DNA from: an uncultured Thermanaerothrix sp.
GTDB lineage: Bacteria; Chloroflexota; Anaerolineae; Anaerolineales; Anaerolineaceae
Reading direction: 5' to 3'
DNA: 64,000 nucleotides
NCBI RefSeq assembly: GCF_938028735.1
Contig: NZ_CALIMF010000002.1
Span: forward strand, 62,001-126,000
Shown here: in pieces, positions 35,810 to 44,716 of the stretch
How positions within the stretch are numbered: the first letter of the stretch is position 1
How the letters are laid out: every line of letters begins with the position of its first letter
The notes under the pieces: model-generated
Databases searched by the model: none
What the model saw: the letters and a program-made list of their open reading frames with translations, nothing else
Told to the model about the DNA's origin: nothing
Position numbers and translations under genes: made by a program

Positions 35810-36471
35810 GTGGGGACTCCTTCTACCTGATGAAGGTAAAGGGGCGCAAGAGTATTGACATCATCCACAACGCCGGCTTTCCAGCGTTTCCAGGCCAATT
35901 CAGCCAGAAATGCCGGATGACGCAAAGAGTGAGCCGGTGAAACCAGGGTGATATGGTGCTGGCGGGCCAGTTGCTGACGCTCCTGGGCACTCAATTCACC
36001 ACATATCACAACCGGCTCTTGGAGCGACTCCACCAGAACCCTAAGCGTAACCACGCGCAGACGATTCTCAGCCTGCCAAGATCCTGCTGTAAAACGATAA
36101 TTCTCTACCGCCAAACGTCCACGACCGGCCTGCAATACAGCAATCAAAGGGCGCTCGTCTGGTGGCAATCCATAGGCGAGAACATCCAGGGTTGGCACTC
36201 CTATCACAGGTAATTTCTCGGCCAAAGCAATTCCTTTGACAACCGCCAGTCCAATTCTTAGGCCAGTAAAAGAGCCTGGGCCCAAGGCAACCCCTAAGGC
36301 TTGAATCTGCTTAATAGACACCTGTGTCCGGGTTAACATCCATTCAATGGCGGGGGCCAATTCCACCGTTTGGTGGCCCTGGCTCAACCACGTATGCTCA
36401 GCCACCACGACGTTCCCATCGTAGAGCGCCAGCCCCACCCATTGCGTGCTGGTATCAACGGCCAACAGCAT
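35806..36471 (-). CDS. tsaB: tRNA t6A modification protein TsaB
   Basis: 221 residues of the ASKHA fold: AVDTSTQWVGLALYDG at the start and GPGSFTGLRIGL near 70-80. TsaB is the non-catalytic partner of TsaD in making threonylcarbamoyladenosine at position 37 of ANN-decoding tRNAs. GGGAG precedes the ATG at 36471; the open frame above it is inside tsaE. tsaD and tsaC are not in this window. Confidence 0.92.
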   Translation of the reverse strand: MLLAVDTSTQWVGLALYDGNVVVAEHTWLSQGHQTVELAPAIEWMLTRTQVSIKQIQALGVALGPGSFTGLRIGLAVVKGIALAEKLPVIGVPTLDVLAYGLPPDERPLIAVLQAGRGRLAVENYRFTAGSWQAENRLRVVTLRVLVESLQEPVVICGELSAQERQQLARQHHITLVSPAHSLRHPAFLAELAWKRWKAGVVDDVNTLAPLYLHQVEGVPT

Positions 36472-36967
36472 GAGCCACTCCCAGAACCTGCTGGCGCAAT
36501 CGCTGCACCAAGTACCGGTATCGTGCTCCGATTGGATTGAAAAGCAAGCCACGTTGCTCTTCAGAAATCCAGGTCAATGTCACCCACAATCGCTCGGGAG
36601 GAAGGATGGGATCAATCCGTTCTGGCCACTCGATCACTAGCGCCCCTTCACTAAGCAAAGCGTCAATATCGAGATCAATGGCTTCCTCAAGAGAGTTCAG
36701 GCGATAGGCATCCAAGTGAAAAAGCATGCGTCCTTCAGGCCGACGGTAAACATTAATCAGCACAAAGGTAGGACTAGAAACCGGATCAAGCGAGCCCCAC
36801 CCACGGGCAATCCCTTGTACCAAGGTGGTCTTGCCAGTGCCTAAGTCTCCTTGCAAGCAAACCACATCCCCAGGACGCATGAGAGCGCCAAGACGCATTC
36901 CCAAACGGCGCGTTTGCTCAGGGCTACGACTAAAAAGTTCCAGTGTATGCGCATCCAGGATCGGCAT
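36455..36967 (-). CDS. tsaE: tRNA t6A modification ATPase TsaE
   Basis: 170 residues. The P-loop GDLGTGKTT is at 40-48 and the SPTFVLINVY and HLDAYRL segments are standard. It powers turnover of the TsaBDE complex. A TATAAT box ends eight bases before the ATG and overlaps the stop region of the lipid glycosyltransferase gene, predicting an internal leaderless promoter for tsaE and the genes after it. Confidence 0.93.
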   Translation of the reverse strand: MPILDAHTLELFSRSPEQTRRLGMRLGALMRPGDVVCLQGDLGTGKTTLVQGIARGWGSLDPVSSPTFVLINVYRRPEGRMLFHLDAYRLNSLEEAIDLDIDALLSEGALVIEWPERIDPILPPERLWVTLTWISEEQRGLLFNPIGARYRYLVQRLRQQVLGVAHAVGR

Positions 36968-36974
36968 ATTTCAA

Positions 36975-36980
36975 ATTATA
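36975..36980 (-). promoter_or_regulatory. Internal -10 promoter element for tsaE (leaderless)
   Basis: Minus strand TATAAT (36980-36975). The expected +1 is 36968, one base before the ATG at 36967. The -35 (TGAAAC) is weak, so this is less certain than the other leaderless cases. Confidence 0.45.
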
Positions 36981-38136
36981 CCTGTGTTCGCATACGCGTT
37001 TCATAAGAGCGCCCTGCCCATGTCACTAACACACGGGCAATCTCCCGGGCGGCCTGTGGTCGAGCCAAACGCCGCGCGTTCTCCGCCACTCGATGTCGTT
37101 CCTCAGGATGCTCCAGCCAAAGCCTCAGGGTAGAAACCACGTGTTCGGGCTCCGGCGCCCAAACCCCTGCTTGTTCACTGATCACATAATCAACGTTTCC
37201 ATCCTCCTGTCCAGGCATGCGACTATAGAGGATAATGGGAAGTCCCACAATGAACGCCTCACTAATCGTACCCGGCCCCGCTTTTGTGATGAGAATGTCT
37301 GCCGCGCGCATGAAATTGTGCATTTCGCGCACAAAGCCATAGATGAAAGCAGGATGCTTCCAAGCGACCTGTTCTAACCGATTCTGGAGAGTTTGATTAC
37401 GTCCACACACCACAACCAACGTTGCTCCGAGATCCGCTTCATTGATTGCCATTGCAACAGACTCAAGTGGCCCCATTCCTTCCCCTCCCCCAACCAGAAG
37501 GATGACTGGATGATTGAATGGCCATCCCAGACGACGCCGAATCCCTTCGACTGACTCGCTAATAGAATTAAAACGCTCCGCGACTGGTAGCCCAATGACT
37601 TGCAGACGGTCTGCCGGTACACCTACTGCCAGCCCCCGCTCGCGGGCTGCTTCTGTAGGCACAATGATCAAATCAGGTGAACCACAATACCAAGCAGTGT
37701 GAGTGGAAACCAGATCGGTGACTACAGTGATGTAGGGGAGTGAGAATCGACGAGCTGCTCGTGAAATTGGGTCGTTGAAAAGCGGATGAACGGAGACCAC
37801 TAAATCACAGGGATGCTCCACCAACAGGCGTTCCGCTGAGCGTCGTACATAGGGCCACAGGGCGTTAAAGACAAAACGGGTGCGCCGCCGGCCATCGCTT
37901 AGACGGTAGCCCAGTTGCCACACTTCGGGCATACGCGAGAGCACTGGATAAGCCTCCGGGGCAAGGTCAAACGGTGGAGGAGCATACTCTCGAAAAATAT
38001 CCACCATTTCAACCGTGACCCGATCGCCTACCTCAAGGTTCAGAGCTTCGATGATCGCTTCAGCAGCACTTCGATGCCCTCCACCTGTGTCTGAAAAAAG
38101 GAAAAGAATATGCGGGCGATCAGATTGGGGTTTCAT
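36976..38136 (-). CDS. Diacylglycerol glycosyltransferase-like protein (GT28, MGDG synthase family)
   Basis: 386 residues. [15 protein letters not shown] at the N-terminus and the GT28 C-terminal half with [11 protein letters not shown] and [12 protein letters not shown] are typical of monogalactosyl/monoglucosyl-diacylglycerol synthases (MGD1, UgtP). It likely builds membrane glycolipids; MurG-like roles are less likely from the N-terminus. GGGAG precedes the ATG, which overlaps the DUF951 gene by 17 bases. Confidence 0.86.
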   Translation of the reverse strand: MKPQSDRPHILFLFSDTGGGHRSAAEAIIEALNLEVGDRVTVEMVDIFREYAPPPFDLAPEAYPVLSRMPEVWQLGYRLSDGRRRTRFVFNALWPYVRRSAERLLVEHPCDLVVSVHPLFNDPISRAARRFSLPYITVVTDLVSTHTAWYCGSPDLIIVPTEAARERGLAVGVPADRLQVIGLPVAERFNSISESVEGIRRRLGWPFNHPVILLVGGGEGMGPLESVAMAINEADLGATLVVVCGRNQTLQNRLEQVAWKHPAFIYGFVREMHNFMRAADILITKAGPGTISEAFIVGLPIILYSRMPGQEDGNVDYVISEQAGVWAPEPEHVVSTLRLWLEHPEERHRVAENARRLARPQAAREIARVLVTWAGRSYETRMRTQV

Positions 38137-38326
38137 GATTCTCCCGAGGTAAAATGGCCTTGAGTCGGCGAGCCAGTTCGCGTCTGGGCAAAAGCACCCG
38201 ACGACTACATTTCAAGCATTCCAGTCCAATATCTGCCCCCAAGCGCACCACGCGCCAAGTGTAATTTCCGCATGGGTGGGGCTTACGCAGGCGCACAATG
38301 TCACCCAGTTGCAAATCCGTCAACAT
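38120..38326 (-). CDS. DUF951 family small protein
   Basis: 68 residues. [20 protein letters not shown] and [14 protein letters not shown] (quoted in parts) match DUF951, a small widespread family in Gram-positive bacteria and Chloroflexota. Cys in HPCG and CLKC could bind zinc. Function unknown to me; it often sits near chromosome or ribosome housekeeping genes. The ATG at 38326 is one base past the expected transcription start, so the mRNA is predicted leaderless. It heads the long minus-strand gene chain. Confidence 0.85.
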   Translation of the reverse strand: MLTDLQLGDIVRLRKPHPCGNYTWRVVRLGADIGLECLKCSRRVLLPRRELARRLKAILPRENHETPI

Positions 38327-38333
38327 CAATCGG

Positions 38334-38342
38334 ATTATACCA
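38334..38342 (-). promoter_or_regulatory. Extended -10 promoter for leaderless DUF951 transcript
   Basis: Minus strand TGG (38342-38340) followed by TATAAT (38339-38334); expected +1 at 38327, ATG at 38326. It lies back to back with a plus-strand promoter. Confidence 0.66.
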
Positions 38343-38346
38343 CCCA

Positions 38347-38355
38347 TGTTATAAT
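38347..38355 (+). promoter_or_regulatory. Extended -10 promoter for site-2 protease/tyrA
   Basis: TGT (38347-38349) followed by TATAAT (38350-38355); expected start near 38362 and a 36-nt leader. The two -10 boxes face away from each other with 10 bp between them. Confidence 0.63.
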
Positions 38356-38397
38356 CCCTAGCACAAAGCCTACCACTCTATTGCTCCAAGGGTTTGA

Positions 38398-39051
38398 ATG
38401 CTCAATCTTGACCCCGCTACTCTAATCACCCGCATTATCACCCTCATCATTGCCTTTACCGTTCATGAATTCGCCCACGCATGGACGGCAACGCGCTTTG
38501 GAGATAATACCCCGCGGCTAAACGGGCGCCTCACGCTTAACCCCCTGGTTCACCTCGATCCCTTAGGATCATTAATGCTCCTACTCGCAGGGTTCGGATG
38601 GGCCAGACCCGTGCCTGTCAACCCTTATCTTCTAGGACGTCGTTCGTCCAGCGCTCTTATGTGGGTGTCTTTGGCTGGCCCGCTTTCCAATTTGCTCCTT
38701 GCTGCCCTGGCCGCTATTCCACTCCGCTTGGGATGGATCCCTTATCTCTGGGGGAGCACTAACTCCTGGTTGCCCTCGCCTGGGCAGTTTCTGGTGGGGT
38801 TCATCTGGATCAATCTGATCCTATGTCTGTTCAATCTGATCCCCATCGCCCCTCTAGATGGGGACAAAATCCTGGAATACTTTGCTCCCCCCTCCATTGC
38901 CCGCATTCTGGAGACCATTCGTCCCATGGGTCCTCTATTGCTTATGATCGTCGTGTTTGTCTTACCCAGCATAGGAATTGATGTTCTTGGCTTCATACTT
39001 TACCCAGCCTTGCAGAATCTACTTTTGCTCCTTTTGGGAGGCTCGTTATGA
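38398..39051 (+). CDS. Site-2 protease family intramembrane metalloprotease
   Basis: 217 residues with five to six helices. The zinc motif HEFAH lies in the first helix (near 22-26), and NLIPIAPLDGDKIL supplies the third ligand Asp. It is the small, PDZ-less M50B type common in bacteria, of unknown substrate; anti-sigma processing is the known role of other members. Its stop overlaps the tyrA start by four bases. Confidence 0.9.
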   Translation: MLNLDPATLITRIITLIIAFTVHEFAHAWTATRFGDNTPRLNGRLTLNPLVHLDPLGSLMLLLAGFGWARPVPVNPYLLGRRSSSALMWVSLAGPLSNLLLAALAAIPLRLGWIPYLWGSTNSWLPSPGQFLVGFIWINLILCLFNLIPIAPLDGDKILEYFAPPSIARILETIRPMGPLLLMIVVFVLPSIGIDVLGFILYPALQNLLLLLLGGSL

Positions 39052-40031
39052 CCATCCGAATGACAATTATTGGCCTAGGCCAAATTGGCACCTCGATTGG
39101 ATTGGCGCTCAAAGACAATCCTTACCAAATTGTGCGCATTGGCAACGACTCTGATCCTCACCTTGAGCAGAAAGCGCTCAAAATGGGAGCATTGGATGAG
39201 ACCATTCACAATCTGCACACCGCCGTCAGCGATGCTGATATTATTGTGCTCGCCACCCCCATGGACGAAGTGAGAGAAACGCTGGCGACGATTGTCCCCG
39301 ATTTAAAACCTGGCGCGGTCGTGCTGGATACCTCTCCTTTGAAAACCCTGATCACCCAATGGGTCAAAGATTTGCTTCCGGCTGAACGATATGTGGTCTC
39401 GTTTGCACCTAGCCTTAACCCCGAGTACCTCTACCCCTTTGCCCCCACCCCCGAGACCGCGCGCCCCGACCTCTTCAAGGGTGGTGTGTTTGTCATTACC
39501 AGCCCACCTCATACCCACGGAGATGCCCTTAAACTGGCCAGCGATCTGGCCGTGCTATTAGGGGCAAAACCCTATTTTGCTGATCCCTATGAAGCCGATG
39601 GTCTAATGGCTGCAATACACGGCCTCCCCCAGCTCAGCGCTGCCGCCTTAATTACGACCATTACTCGCCAACCAGGTTGGCGTGAAGCGCGCAAATTGGC
39701 CGGACGAACCTTCGTTGAAGCCACTGAGCCAATCACCCACCTAGATGACCATACCCACCTAGGCGAATCTATCTTGCTTAACCGCGAAAACCTTTTGCGC
39801 CTCCTGGATGATTACATTGCAGTCCTTCAGGAAGTGCGAATTTACTTGGAAACCGCAGATCGTGAACGCCTCGCCAGCCTACTAAAAGAGGCTTCCCAGG
39901 CACGTTCTCAATGGTGGCAAGAGCGTCAAAAAGGGGATTGGGACGCTACGCCCTCTGCCGAGATCCCGAGTAGCGGACAGTTTTTTGCGCGAATGTTTGG
40001 GCTGGGTGGTAAACCTACCAAGAAAAGCTAA
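39048..40031 (+). CDS. Prephenate/arogenate dehydrogenase family protein
   Basis: 327 residues. IIGLGQIGTSIGLAL binds NAD(P), and the helical C-terminal half includes HGLPQLSAAAL, which aligns with the TyrA catalytic-His helix. It should catalyse the last dehydrogenation in tyrosine synthesis. There is no ACT domain. No other aromatic-pathway gene lies nearby, and it is coupled to a membrane protease gene, so the family (TyrA-like) is more secure than the exact substrate. Confidence 0.8.
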   Translation: MTIRMTIIGLGQIGTSIGLALKDNPYQIVRIGNDSDPHLEQKALKMGALDETIHNLHTAVSDADIIVLATPMDEVRETLATIVPDLKPGAVVLDTSPLKTLITQWVKDLLPAERYVVSFAPSLNPEYLYPFAPTPETARPDLFKGGVFVITSPPHTHGDALKLASDLAVLLGAKPYFADPYEADGLMAAIHGLPQLSAAALITTITRQPGWREARKLAGRTFVEATEPITHLDDHTHLGESILLNRENLLRLLDDYIAVLQEVRIYLETADRERLASLLKEASQARSQWWQERQKGDWDATPSAEIPSSGQFFARMFGLGGKPTKKS

Positions 40032-40041
40032 GGCGTGAACG

Positions 40042-40233
40042 TCAATCAATAACGCGGATAGCGTTCTCGGGACACTCTTCTGCTGCCTGATAGATCAAAT
40101 CCCGCAAATGCCACGGGATAAGTTCCATCTTCACCCGAGCAACCATTGAGCCATCCAGGCTGAAAACCTCAGGGGCAATAGTTTCACAGAAACCGCATCG
40201 GATACAACGCTGCTCATCCATAGTGACTTTCAT
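40042..40233 (-). CDS. 4Fe-4S ferredoxin
   Basis: 63 residues with CIRCGFC and a later Cys-Pro (ECPENAI), so one 4Fe-4S cluster. Size and pattern fit single-cluster ferredoxins of anaerobes and thermophiles (Thermotoga type). It is a small soluble electron carrier. It is convergent with tyrA, with a 10-bp gap, and is separated from galK by 66 bp. Confidence 0.9.
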   Translation of the reverse strand: MKVTMDEQRCIRCGFCETIAPEVFSLDGSMVARVKMELIPWHLRDLIYQAAEECPENAIRVID

Positions 40234-40299
40234 GGGATCCGCCCGAAAGCTGGAATTCTCCGAAGAGAAGGATAACTGATGGTTTTGAGACGCTTGCTG

Positions 40300-41436
40300 C
40301 TAATTCACACGCTGAGCGTGGGCACCAACACTAGCCAGGCAGATGTATACCTCAGCGGTGAGTCCTATCTCGCGTTGGTAAGCCTCCTTGAGATTACGCA
40401 CAAAAGGTTCTACCCATTCGCGCTGCACGAGATTGATGGTGCACCCGCCAAAACCAGCCCCTGTTAGGCGCGCGCCCCAACACCCAGGTTGGCGGGCAGC
40501 AAAATCCACTAGAAAGTCCAATTCCGGCGTACTTACCTCATAAAGATCGCGTAATGAGCGGTGCCCCTGAAGCATCAATTGGCCAAATAAAACGATATCT
40601 GCCCGCTTTAACGCCTCAACCGCGCGCTCAACGCGGGCGATTTCCTCAACCACGTGTTGCGCGCGACGACGAACGACCTCAGGCAAGAAATGAGCCAGAC
40701 GAGAGAAATCCTCAACACGCACATCGCGCAAGGCCTGAATACCGGGCAGGTAGGGCCTCAGGCGCTCAACAGCTTCTTCACAGGCGGCACGCCGTTCGTT
40801 ATAGGCCGAAGCCGCCAATGATCGTCGCACTCCCGAATCAGCAATGACCAGCATCACATCCCCCGGCAATGGAACGGCTTCGTAGGTGAGAGCCCGCACA
40901 TCAAAACACAACGCATGTCCTGCAATGCCGTGTACCGAAGCAAATTGATCCATAAGCCCACAGTTAACGCCTACATAAGCATTCTCTGCATATTGACACA
41001 ATCGGGCTAGATCCAAACGGCTAATTGTCCAGCCTCCCATTGCCTGCCAGAGGCTGGCAAAGGCCACCTCCACAGCGGCCGAGGATGAAAGCCCTGCCCC
41101 AATAGGGATATCCGAGGTATAAGTCGCTTCAAGCCCTTCTACCGGATAACCAGATCGAAGCAACGCCCAAGCTACTCCAGCGGGGTAAAGCGCCCAGGCC
41201 GGTAAAGGGTTCCCTTCCCTGTCACAACGAGCATTGAGTGCATCTAAAGAGAGGGAAAGCTCAACTTGTTGGGAAAAATCCAGCGCGTGCAACAACGCGC
41301 GCGGTTCCGCGAGCCGGCGAGCATGAATCTTAACCCGCCGATCTACCGCCGCAGGCAGAACAATCCCCTGGTTGTAATCCACATGCTCACCCAGTAGATT
41401 GACTCGCCCTGGCGCCGTTGCAAAGAAGCGCTCCAT
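40300..41436 (-). CDS. galK: Galactokinase
   Basis: A 378-residue GHMP kinase that phosphorylates galactose at C1. The galactokinase signature APGRVNLLGEHVDYN is at about 8-22, the ATP loop is PIGAGLSSSAAVEVA, and the C-terminal motif is GARLTGAGFGGC. GAGGGGGA precedes the ATG. galT and galE are not beside it. The N-terminal Glu/His/Asp of GEHVDY is kept, arguing for galactose rather than GalNAc. Confidence 0.94.
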   Translation of the reverse strand: MERFFATAPGRVNLLGEHVDYNQGIVLPAAVDRRVKIHARRLAEPRALLHALDFSQQVELSLSLDALNARCDREGNPLPAWALYPAGVAWALLRSGYPVEGLEATYTSDIPIGAGLSSSAAVEVAFASLWQAMGGWTISRLDLARLCQYAENAYVGVNCGLMDQFASVHGIAGHALCFDVRALTYEAVPLPGDVMLVIADSGVRRSLAASAYNERRAACEEAVERLRPYLPGIQALRDVRVEDFSRLAHFLPEVVRRRAQHVVEEIARVERAVEALKRADIVLFGQLMLQGHRSLRDLYEVSTPELDFLVDFAARQPGCWGARLTGAGFGGCTINLVQREWVEPFVRNLKEAYQREIGLTAEVYICLASVGAHAQRVN

Positions 41437-41456
41437 GTTCCCCCTCGCGGTTTGTC

Positions 41457-42011
41457 TTAATCTGTAAAGAGAGGCAGATGGTGAAGAGCCACAATCTCCC
41501 TCCAGCGTTCACGATCACCTTCTGTACAAATGGCGGCTTCCACAGCTACTTCCGCACCCGCTTGCATCATCAGGGTCCGCATTCCTTCCAGAGTAGAGCC
41601 GGTGCTTACGACATCATCCAACAGCAGCACCCGACGGCCTTGCAGCATGGCGCGGTCCTTCTCATCGAGATAGAGCGTTTGGGGCTTTCCCGTAGTAATC
41701 GAAACAGTTTCCGAATGGAGCGCCTCCCCCATATAGAACTTATAGCTCTTACGTAACACGATGTAAGGTTTGTTCAGTTCTAATGAAAGTGCGTGTGCCA
41801 GCGGGATACTTTTCGACTCCGCCGTAACAATTACATCAAAGGAGTAATCCCTAAGACGCTCGCTTAACGCTTTGGCACTAGCCTGTACTAAAGCCGTATC
41901 CCCCAAAATATTGAGGATGGCGATCTTCAATCCCGGCTTCACCTCAAAAAGCGGCAAATCGCGCTTCAGACCGGCCAATTCAACGGTATATACGGGTCGC
42001 GAATACGCCAT
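41457..42011 (-). CDS. Adenine-phosphoribosyltransferase-like PRTase
   Basis: 184 residues. The PRPP motif LLLDDVVSTGSTL is at about 120-132, with VVTAESKSIPLAHALS and VLRKSYKFYMGE upstream as in Apt/Xpt-type enzymes. It should couple a purine base to PRPP for salvage, but the base cannot be fixed. I chose the ATG at 42011 (MAYSRPVY) because GGAGAG lies upstream; eight residues above it look unrelated. Confidence 0.8.
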   Translation of the reverse strand: MAYSRPVYTVELAGLKRDLPLFEVKPGLKIAILNILGDTALVQASAKALSERLRDYSFDVIVTAESKSIPLAHALSLELNKPYIVLRKSYKFYMGEALHSETVSITTGKPQTLYLDEKDRAMLQGRRVLLLDDVVSTGSTLEGMRTLMMQAGAEVAVEAAICTEGDRERWREIVALHHLPLFTD

Positions 42012-42037
42012 GTTTATTTTTCTCTCCTCGTTCAAAT

Positions 42038-42271
42038 TTAGCGATTAAGTAGACGAACGATAATATTCAGCGCTACTGTTAAGACCAAGCTGAGTACCAC
42101 CGAAGCCAACAAGGGGAAAATGCAGGTAAAACCTGAGGTCTCAATTTTGATCGTTCCAGGCAGATTCGAGAGGGACGGGACTTTGGCCAATCCCCAGACA
42201 ATCCCCCCAATAACGATAAGCATCACGCCAGCCAGCACCAGGAATCGCCCCAGGAATTCCAAACCCTGCAT
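42038..42271 (-). CDS. DUF2905 family small membrane protein
   Basis: 77 residues with two helices. The family pattern LGRFLVLAGVMLIVIGG, then PGTIKIETSGFTCIFPLLAS and a second helix, fits DUF2905. GGAGGT precedes the ATG. Function unknown. It is divergent from the nicotinate phosphoribosyltransferase gene, sharing a 168-bp regulatory region, and is followed by the phosphoribosyltransferase gene 26 bp downstream. Confidence 0.83.
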   Translation of the reverse strand: MQGLEFLGRFLVLAGVMLIVIGGIVWGLAKVPSLSNLPGTIKIETSGFTCIFPLLASVVLSLVLTVALNIIVRLLNR

Positions 42272-42310
42272 AGACTTACCTCCTCACGGGCTGTATTTTA
42301 CCGCAAATTC

Positions 42311-42324
42311 ACCGATATATCGGT
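42311..42324. promoter_or_regulatory. Perfect 14-bp palindrome
   Basis: ACCGATATATCGGT reads the same on both strands. It lies in the divergent region, about 40 bp before the DUF2905 start and 28 bp upstream of the main -35 for the nicotinate gene. A second TATAAT (42337-42342) follows it. Confidence 0.5.
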
Positions 42325-42344
42325 AAACGCCGGTTTTATAATCT

Positions 42345-42380
42345 GGTCAACTTGACCCAGCTTTTAAGCCGGCATATAAT
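42345..42380 (+). promoter_or_regulatory. SigA promoter with palindrome over the -35
   Basis: TTGACC (42352-42357), 17 bp, TATAAT (42375-42380); expected start near 42387. The -35 is the right arm of GGTCAA-C-TTGACC (42345-42357), a perfect 13-bp palindrome, so a bound protein there would block the polymerase. Confidence 0.78.
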
Positions 42381-42385
42381 GAATT

Positions 42386-42402
42386 AGTGTAAATCATACA
42401 CT
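42386..42402 (+). promoter_or_regulatory. Candidate operator at the nicotinate gene start site
   Basis: AGTGTA (42386-42391) and TACACT (42397-42402) form a perfect inverted repeat with a 5-bp spacer, right over the expected +1. That is the placement of a repressor operator. The sequence does not let me name the regulator; NAD-metabolism repressors are obvious candidates. Confidence 0.5.
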
Positions 42403-42439
42403 TAACAAAATCGCACTGGAGCCCAAGGAGATAGCCGCC

Positions 42440-43783
42440 ATGAGCATCTTTGATGGTCAACGTCTCACAAATGCCACATTTAAATTAGATATTGAGCGAA
42501 TGCGCCGTGGTTGGTACACGGATAAATATTTTGTCAATATTGCTTACATGCTTACACGCCTCTCTGAAATGGGCTACACCTATCAAGGGAAAGCCCATCG
42601 CCTTCCTGAGGGCCTCAACCCCGAAGGTGTAAAGTGCGGGGATATTGAGGTAGAGATGCAGTGGTTCACCCGCCGCGCCGGACGCACGATCGTCGTCGGG
42701 GTGGACAAGGCCTTAACGATGCTCCGTCACTGTACGGGCTACTGGGAAGGTGACCAATTTGTCAATACGGCCGATCAACTTGAAGTATGGGCAGTGCATG
42801 ATGGCGCTGTAGTCCATGGTAATGGTGACCCAATGAATGCCCAGCCTGTCATGCGCGTGCGAGGCCGTTACCGCGATTTCGCCATTCTGGAAACCCCCAC
42901 CCTGGGGATCCTCACTCGCGCTAGCCGAATCGCAACGAATGTGTACGAAACCCTGATCGCTGCACGCGGTAAACCGGTGCTCTTCTTCCCCGCCCGTTTT
43001 GACTTGCACGAGGTGCAAGCCGCAGACGGTTATGCCTATCAGATTGCCGTCCAACGTTACAACATGGATTACGGTAGCACTTTGGGGCCTTTTGTATCTA
43101 CCGATGCTCAAGGGGACTGGTGGGGCGGCTCGGGTGGGGGGACCGTTGCTCACGCTGCGATCGCCTCATTCCTCGGGGATACCGCCGAAGCCATGCTGGC
43201 TTTTGCGCAAGTATTGCCGGTTAATATCCCCCGCATTGCCTTGGTGGACTTCAACAACGATTGTGTCACTGATTCCCTTGCGGTCTGCCAAGCCATGTTT
43301 GAACGCTACTACCATCTGATGGAACAGGGTAATGAGCAGGAAGCTCGCCGCTATATCTTATACGGTGTACGCCTGGATACGAGTGGCAACTTGCGCGATC
43401 GCAGCGTGCCCCCTTTGGGAGACCCTAATCTGGATCTGGGAGTGACTCCGCGCCTGGTCTTCAACGTACGTCAGGCTCTAGACACCCAGTGGGAAAATTG
43501 GGATATCCCCCCCAAATGGCGCGAAGAAGCCCGAAAATACTGCCAACGGGTGAAAATTGTGGTTTCTGGGGGTTTTAACCCGGAAAAAATCACCCGCTTT
43601 GAGAAGCTCCACGTGCCGGTGGATATCTACGCAGTAGGGTCAGCCCTATTTGATAACCACGGCCCTACCGTCACCGACTTTACTGCTGATGTAGTGCGAG
43701 TAAAAGTGCACGGCCAATGGGTTGATATGGCCAAGGTGGGGCGGCGTCCCTTGGATAACCCCGATATGGAACGGGTGTGGTAA
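42440..43783 (+). CDS. Nicotinate phosphoribosyltransferase family protein
   Basis: 447 residues of the NAPRTase/NAMPT type II PRTase fold, making nicotinate mononucleotide for NAD salvage. Family features include the FPARFDLHEVQ segment, GSGGGTVAHAA, the IALVDFNND strand and IVVSGGFNPEKI (phosphate-binding strand). AAGGAG precedes the ATG. It is convergent with prmA, with a 9-bp gap. The separate branch, away from E. coli PncB, makes nicotinamide use possible but less likely. Confidence 0.83.
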   Translation: MSIFDGQRLTNATFKLDIERMRRGWYTDKYFVNIAYMLTRLSEMGYTYQGKAHRLPEGLNPEGVKCGDIEVEMQWFTRRAGRTIVVGVDKALTMLRHCTGYWEGDQFVNTADQLEVWAVHDGAVVHGNGDPMNAQPVMRVRGRYRDFAILETPTLGILTRASRIATNVYETLIAARGKPVLFFPARFDLHEVQAADGYAYQIAVQRYNMDYGSTLGPFVSTDAQGDWWGGSGGGTVAHAAIASFLGDTAEAMLAFAQVLPVNIPRIALVDFNNDCVTDSLAVCQAMFERYYHLMEQGNEQEARRYILYGVRLDTSGNLRDRSVPPLGDPNLDLGVTPRLVFNVRQALDTQWENWDIPPKWREEARKYCQRVKIVVSGGFNPEKITRFEKLHVPVDIYAVGSALFDNHGPTVTDFTADVVRVKVHGQWVDMAKVGRRPLDNPDMERVW

Positions 43784-43792
43784 AAACTGGGT

Positions 43793-44716
43793 TTAGGAAT
43801 GCTTGCGTAAAGCCAGAGCGGCCCAATCTCCACTGGTGCGCTGCTCCAGAGGAGAGAGCCCTCTGGCAATAGCGTCCTGCTCAATTGCTGGTGCCTGCTC
43901 CTGAAGCAGCCCCGAAAGGATCAGCACGCCCTCTGGTGTTAGCAAATCAGTCAGCCCTGTCTCAAGCAAGGCCTTGATGACTGGTGCCAGAATATTTGCC
44001 ATCACCAGGGGGGCCTGTCGAATACGAAAACGCCCCTGTAAAATTTCGCGCACTGAGCCTTGCCCTACTTCGATTTGCTCAGCCACATCGTTCAAACGGG
44101 CATTTTCATTGGTAGCCCGCACCGAAGCCGGATCAATATCCACCGCGAGGGCTTGACGCGCTCCCAACTTGACGGCAGCAATGGAAAGGATGCCCGAGCC
44201 ACACCCTACATCAATTACCTCTTGGCCAGGTTGCACATAGCGCTCCAGGAGTTCCAGGGAGAGCTGAGTGCTTGGATGAGTTCCAGTGCCAAAGGCCATG
44301 CTCGGATCAATCCGCACAACGACCCGTTCGGCCACCTCGACTTCCGCCCAGGATGGCGCTACTAACAACCGCTTGCCGATGGGCAGGGGGTGATAATGCT
44401 GCTTCCAAGCCGCCATCCAGTCCTGATCTTCAATCCAGCGATAAATCGGGGCGGGTAAGGGTTGAATCTGGCTTAAGTGCCAAAGCGCCTCTTCCAGGCG
44501 CTGTCGCGTTTCCTCAAGCATTTCATCAGCCACTAGGTAACCGAATACCCGCACTGGTCCAATCGGTTGGCCCTCAATTTCATAGGCATCGTAAGAGACC
44601 GCCTGTTCCATCGCCACCCCGCCTTGGACTGTAAAGCGTGCCAGCACCTCGGCCACAACTTCCGCCAATTCCTCATCCACCGTCAGCGACACTTCTAACC
44701 AGCGCGGTTCAGCCAC
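43793..44716 (-). CDS. prmA: Ribosomal protein L11 methyltransferase
   Basis: 307 residues. An N-terminal L11-recognition domain (about 1-130) precedes a class I SAM methyltransferase with [18 protein letters not shown] (in parts) and the NILAPVI strand that replaces the usual NPPY. GTG start at 44716 overlaps dnaJ by eight bases. prmA following dnaJ is a recurrent arrangement in many bacteria. Confidence 0.93.
   Translation of the reverse strand: MAEPRWLEVSLTVDEELAEVVAEVLARFTVQGGVAMEQAVSYDAYEIEGQPIGPVRVFGYLVADEMLEETRQRLEEALWHLSQIQPLPAPIYRWIEDQDWMAAWKQHYHPLPIGKRLLVAPSWAEVEVAERVVVRIDPSMAFGTGTHPSTQLSLELLERYVQPGQEVIDVGCGSGILSIAAVKLGARQALAVDIDPASVRATNENARLNDVAEQIEVGQGSVREILQGRFRIRQAPLVMANILAPVIKALLETGLTDLLTPEGVLILSGLLQEQAPAIEQDAIARGLSPLEQRTSGDWAALALRKHS

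Noticed and set aside
42337-42342. Second TATAAT as the main nicotinate-gene promoter
   Set aside because: Its -35 region is weak and overlaps the 14-bp palindrome; the downstream TTGACC-17-TATAAT is far better.
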